Below the pieces are notes generated by a model. That model did no database searches, was not told where the DNA came from, and saw only the letters and a list, made by a program, of their open reading frames with translations. Of a stretch of 64,000 nt of DNA, positions 61,000 to 64,000 are shown in pieces; within the stretch, counting starts at the first letter, position 1, and the number at the start of each line of letters is the position of its first letter. The stretch comes from Microbacterium sp. AB. GTDB taxonomy: Bacteria > Actinomycetota > Actinomycetes > Actinomycetales > Microbacteriaceae. The position numbers and the translations under genes are program-made. The DNA lies in the NCBI RefSeq assembly GCF_032878875.1, contig NZ_CP118157.1:1054001-1118000 (forward strand). Reading direction: 5' to 3'.

Positions 61000-62895
61000 T
61001 CATCGGGCACCGCGGTCGTGCCTTCCCGGGAGCGAGTCCGTGCTCCCGGTATGCACGTGCTCGGTCTGGTCTGCGGCGGCGCGCAGTCGGGCGTAGACGC
61101 TGCCGGGGCGAGCCAGGAGTTCGGTGTGGGTGCCCTGTTCGAGGATGCGGCCGCGTTGCAGGACCACGATCCGGTTGGCGGTGGCCGCCTGGGCGAACCT
61201 GTGGGCGACGATGATCGCCGTGCGTCCCTGCACCGCGGCGGCAACGGCCGCATCCAGGGTGCCGTCGGCGCCGCCGTGGGCGGTGGCCTCGTCCAGCACG
61301 ACCACGGGCGGATCGGCCAGCAGCACACGGGCGAGGGCGAGCTGCTGGATGCGGGCGTCGTCGAGGTCGTGCTCCAGCACCGTGTCCAGCCCGTCGGGCA
61401 GGTCGTGGACCCAGCCGGCCGCGACGGCGTCCAGCGCGCCCCGCAGCGCGGTGTCCGATGCATCCGGGTCGGCCAGGCGGAGGTTGTCGGCCAGGGTGCC
61501 GGTGAACAGGTGGGTGTCCTGGGTGACCAGCAGCACCGCGCGTCGCCCGTCGCGGCCGGCCTCGGTCGCCGGCACCCCGCCGATGAGCACCTCGCCTGTC
61601 GTGGGCGCGAACACCCCGGCCACGAGCTGGGCGAGGGTGGACTTCCCCGACCCGGAGATGCCGACGAGGACGGTGGTGGTTCCTTCGGGGATGTCGAGGT
61701 CGATGTGCGTGAGCGCGTCGGGGGTGTCGGGGGCGTACCGGTAGGACAGAGAGCGGATGCTGACCGAGGCGTCGCCGATCTGGCGGCGCGGGACGAGGGC
61801 CGGATGCGCCTGCAGCACTCCCACGAGGCGCCCGAGGCCCGCGGCAGCCCTTTGGAGGTCGTCGATGCTGGACAGCAGCGCGCCGATGGGGCCGAACAGG
61901 CGGTGGAAGAACAACGCCGCCGCCGTCACCGCCCCGACCGAGAGCCCGGCGGTGGTGGCCTGCCAGTATCCGACCGCAAGGATCGCGGCGAGCCCCAGGA
62001 ACTCCGCGGTGTTGAGTCCGGCGTTGAATCGGTTGCGGGCTCGGGTGGCTTCTCGTGCGGTCTCGACCGCGGTCAGGCTCCGCTCGGCGATCTGTTCCAG
62101 ATGGTGCTGCTGGGCGCGGTGGGCGATGACGGTGTCGGCACCGCGGACGGTCTCGATGATCGCCTGCCCGCGGTCGGACTCCTCACGCCGCAACCGCCGG
62201 TACAACAGACGCGAACGGCGCAGGAACCTCACCGTCGAAAACACCTGCACGGGGACCGCGGCCAACGCCGCCAAGGCCAACCAGGGATCGAGCAGAGTCA
62301 GCCCGACGAGGGTGAGCACGATCGTGAACCCGGCCTGCACGAACCGCGGCAGCACCTCGGAGACCGCCCCGGTGATCGCCTCGACATCTCCGGTGACACG
62401 GGAGACGACATCGGAGCTGCCGGCGTCCTCGACGGCGTCCTGATCGAGCCGCACGGCAGCGGAGAACACCTCCTCGCGCAGCTCCGCGAGCGCACCTTGC
62501 AGCGTCGAGACCAGCATTCGGCCGCCGGTGCGCAGCAGCAGCGCTGACACGATCCCGGCAGCGACCACCACACCGGCGTACACGGCGAGGCGGCCCAGGG
62601 TGGCGCCATCGATGACCGCATCGACGATCCAACCCAGCGCCGGCGGAATCAGCAGCGCCGCCGCCGACCCCGCCAGCAGCAATGCCGTGGTCGCCCCCAG
62701 CGCCCACCGTCGTGCCCGCAGCAGCCCGGCCGCGTGCCGCCAGCTCTGCCGGGCATCGGCCACTGGCAGCCTCCGATCCTCCGGAACACCGGGGCGAGCC
62801 TGGTCGGCGGCATCACCGCTTGCTGTCCCAACATCGGTGTTGCTCTTTCCCGTGGGCCTCGTGTCCGTGGTGTCTGTGGCGTTGGTGGCGCTCAT
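61000..62895 (-). CDS. ABC exporter half-transporter, subunit A (intact Walker A, degenerate signature)
   Basis: A 631-residue half-transporter: six membrane helices (about residues 50-320), then a nucleotide-binding domain. Walker A GISGSGKST with Lys418, Q-loop Gln459 in LLVTQDTHLF, Walker B VVVLDEAT with catalytic Glu536, and the switch His565 in VAHRFAQ are all present. The signature normally LSGGQ is replaced by LDDAR (residues 511-515), and the D-loop is altered to HGGAD. This predicts a heterodimeric exporter with the next gene's product. GGAGG lies before ATG 62895; the gene overlaps its partner by four bases. Substrate unknown. Confidence 0.9.
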   Translation of the reverse strand: MSATNATDTTDTRPTGKSNTDVGTASGDAADQARPGVPEDRRLPVADARQSWRHAAGLLRARRWALGATTALLLAGSAAALLIPPALGWIVDAVIDGATLGRLAVYAGVVVAAGIVSALLLRTGGRMLVSTLQGALAELREEVFSAAVRLDQDAVEDAGSSDVVSRVTGDVEAITGAVSEVLPRFVQAGFTIVLTLVGLTLLDPWLALAALAAVPVQVFSTVRFLRRSRLLYRRLRREESDRGQAIIETVRGADTVIAHRAQQHHLEQIAERSLTAVETAREATRARNRFNAGLNTAEFLGLAAILAVGYWQATTAGLSVGAVTAAALFFHRLFGPIGALLSSIDDLQRAAAGLGRLVGVLQAHPALVPRRQIGDASVSIRSLSYRYAPDTPDALTHIDLDIPEGTTTVLVGISGSGKSTLAQLVAGVFAPTTGEVLIGGVPATEAGRDGRRAVLLVTQDTHLFTGTLADNLRLADPDASDTALRGALDAVAAGWVHDLPDGLDTVLEHDLDDARIQQLALARVLLADPPVVVLDEATAHGGADGTLDAAVAAAVQGRTAIIVAHRFAQAATANRIVVLQRGRILEQGTHTELLARPGSVYARLRAAADQTEHVHTGSTDSLPGRHDRGAR

Positions 62896-64000
62896 CGTGG
62901 CGCCTCCGTCACGTACTCGGGTGCGACCTCGCGCGACCCGGTGTCGTGTTGTGGTGCAGTTCTGAGGTCGACGACCTGGTGGCACGCATCCAGCAGCAGC
63001 GGGCTGGAGGTGATGACGATGATCGTCCGGCCCAGGCCGCGCAAACCGTGGGCGACGTGCTGCTCGGTGAGCGGGTCCAGCGCGGTGGTCGGCTCGTCCA
63101 GCACGATCACCTCGCCCGGGGTGTGCAGAGCCCGTGCGAGCAGCACCCGCTGACGCTGTCCACCCGAGAGCCTGCGCCCGCTCTCACCGATGTGGGCATC
63201 CGCCGAGCCGAGGTGCTCGATCACGTCATCCAAGGCCACCGCCCGCACCACGTGTTCATCCCACCGGGTAGCCGCGGCACCCTGTCCGGTGACGTTCTCT
63301 CGCAGCGTGCCGGTGAACACCGCCGCATCGTGCGGCGGCGCGGTCACCACGGCCCGGTACTCTTCGGGTCCAGCATCCCGCACGTCGATCCCGTGCACGA
63401 ACAGCTCCCCGGGGGTGGGCGGTGTTCGCAGGCCGAGGCGGGCGGCCACGGCGCGAGCGGTCGAGGCGTCCTCGACCCGGATACCGATGAGCTGCCCAGG
63501 TCTCGCCTCGACCACGCCACCGTCGGTGACCCAGGTCAGCAGGGCCGGGCCGCCGCCGTGCACGGACTGCTCGCCGGCGGGCAGGGCAAACGGGTCGGCG
63601 ACCAGGGCGTGCAGACGACGGGCCGAAGCGCGCTTGTGCGCCCAGTTCGCCCCGAACGTCCCGATGTGCGCGAGCGAGCCCTGCAAGAACTGCGCCAGCG
63701 CCACCACCGTGACCAGCTGCCCCACGGTGATCTCGCCCCGAGTGGCCATCCACGCCGCCACGAACGCCAACGCGCCCAGATACACGACGGAGACGGCACG
63801 GCTGACCGTGTCGTAGGTGATGAGCTTCCTCGCCGTGGCCACGGCCCCGCGCAATGACGCAGCCGACGCGATCCGGTACCGGCGCACCACCTCGTCCTCC
63901 GCGCCCAGGCCTCGTACGATCCGCAACCCCGCCATCGTGTCCGTCGCCACCTGACTCGCGCCGGCGACCGAGGACTGCTCGATCATCCCCAGCTTCTCCA
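62892..64000 (-). CDS. ABC exporter half-transporter, subunit B (degenerate Walker A, intact signature), partial
   Basis: The 3' part of a second half-transporter; the 5' end lies beyond the window. Membrane-domain helices precede a nucleotide-binding domain in which the Walker A loop is degenerate (GIRVEDAST near 63459-63486, with no P-loop Lys), the Q-loop Gln is lost (VVTAPPHDAA), and the switch His is replaced (VITSSPLLLD). The signature LSGGQRQR (near 63154-63171), Walker B VIVLDEPT and D-loop region are intact. It complements subunit A exactly, forming one active ATP site. Stop overlaps the start of subunit A by four bases. Confidence 0.9.
   Translation of the reverse strand, partial: EKLGMIEQSSVAGASQVATDTMAGLRIVRGLGAEDEVVRRYRIASAASLRGAVATARKLITYDTVSRAVSVVYLGALAFVAAWMATRGEITVGQLVTVVALAQFLQGSLAHIGTFGANWAHKRASARRLHALVADPFALPAGEQSVHGGGPALLTWVTDGGVVEARPGQLIGIRVEDASTARAVAARLGLRTPPTPGELFVHGIDVRDAGPEEYRAVVTAPPHDAAVFTGTLRENVTGQGAAATRWDEHVVRAVALDDVIEHLGSADAHIGESGRRLSGGQRQRVLLARALHTPGEVIVLDEPTTALDPLTEQHVAHGLRGLGRTIIVITSSPLLLDACHQVVDLRTAPQHDTGSREVAPEYVTEAPR

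Overview
The window is high-GC actinobacterial chromosome, most like the family Microbacteriaceae (Microbacterium or a close relative). The signs are very strong G/C preference at third codon positions, frequent GTG/TTG starts, four-base ATGA/GTGA overlaps between neighbouring genes, many genes that begin 5-9 bases after a TANNNT -10 box (leaderless transcription), and a gene order (dnaX-recR-lysC-asd, Tad pilus genes-topA-tmk-holB) familiar from this group. The assignment is inferred from sequence character; no 16S gene is present.

Layout. 1-3.8 kb: a minus-strand moxR/DUF58/transglutaminase operon whose last gene runs off the left edge, the signal recognition particle RNA, and a two-module Lrp regulator. 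3.9-6.7 kb: an AbgT-type transporter and an M20 amidohydrolase. 6.8-13.5 kb: pta-ackA acetate metabolism, then a HAD phosphatase/phosphomutase and a GH65 disaccharide phosphorylase. 13.6-22.9 kb: housekeeping block dnaX, recR, lysC, asd, mqo, a Nudix hydrolase, tdk and galE. A highly structured intergenic element (22.94-23.04 kb) and a HAD-IIB phosphatase follow. 23.9-27.8 kb is an iron-siderophore uptake locus (siderophore-interacting reductase, binding lipoprotein, two permeases) with a DtxR/IdeR-like box. 27.9-30.2 kb holds a small membrane protein and an HxlR-LLM monooxygenase-FMN reductase operon, and 30.4-31.3 kb a secreted serine protease.

31.5-34.4 kb is an insertion hotspot: two side-by-side IS256-family elements next to tRNA-Pro(CGG); the second transposase is broken by one in-frame TGA. 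34.8-38.9 kb: a minus-strand operon of a bifunctional penicillin-binding protein, a metallophosphoesterase and a Pr6Pr membrane protein. 39.0-41.8 kb: DUF4177, RidA and convergent acetyl-CoA synthetase. 42.0-44.9 kb: a compact Tad/Flp pilus locus with a fused TadB-TadC. 45-51.1 kb: topA, tmk, holB and a secreted peptidase-like lipoprotein. 51.2-58.1 kb is accessory: tRNA-Thr(CGT), a PAS histidine kinase, an OhrR-like regulator with a palindromic operator, nicotinamidase, an NAD(P)H-binding oxidoreductase, a remnant ECF sigma factor with an internal deletion, an ABM monooxygenase and a flavin monooxygenase.

58.2-61.0 kb is a nested insertion: an IS3-family element sits inside a third IS256-family element, with a visible 4-bp target duplication. 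61.0-64.0 kb encodes two ABC exporter half-transporters. Their nucleotide-binding motifs are lost in a complementary way, predicting one working and one dead ATP site; the second subunit runs off the right edge.

I see no CRISPR array, rRNA, prophage or replication origin. The most interesting items are the asymmetric ABC exporter, the nested IS, the deleted ECF factor, the TadBC fusion, the structured element after galE and the pervasive leaderless promoters.
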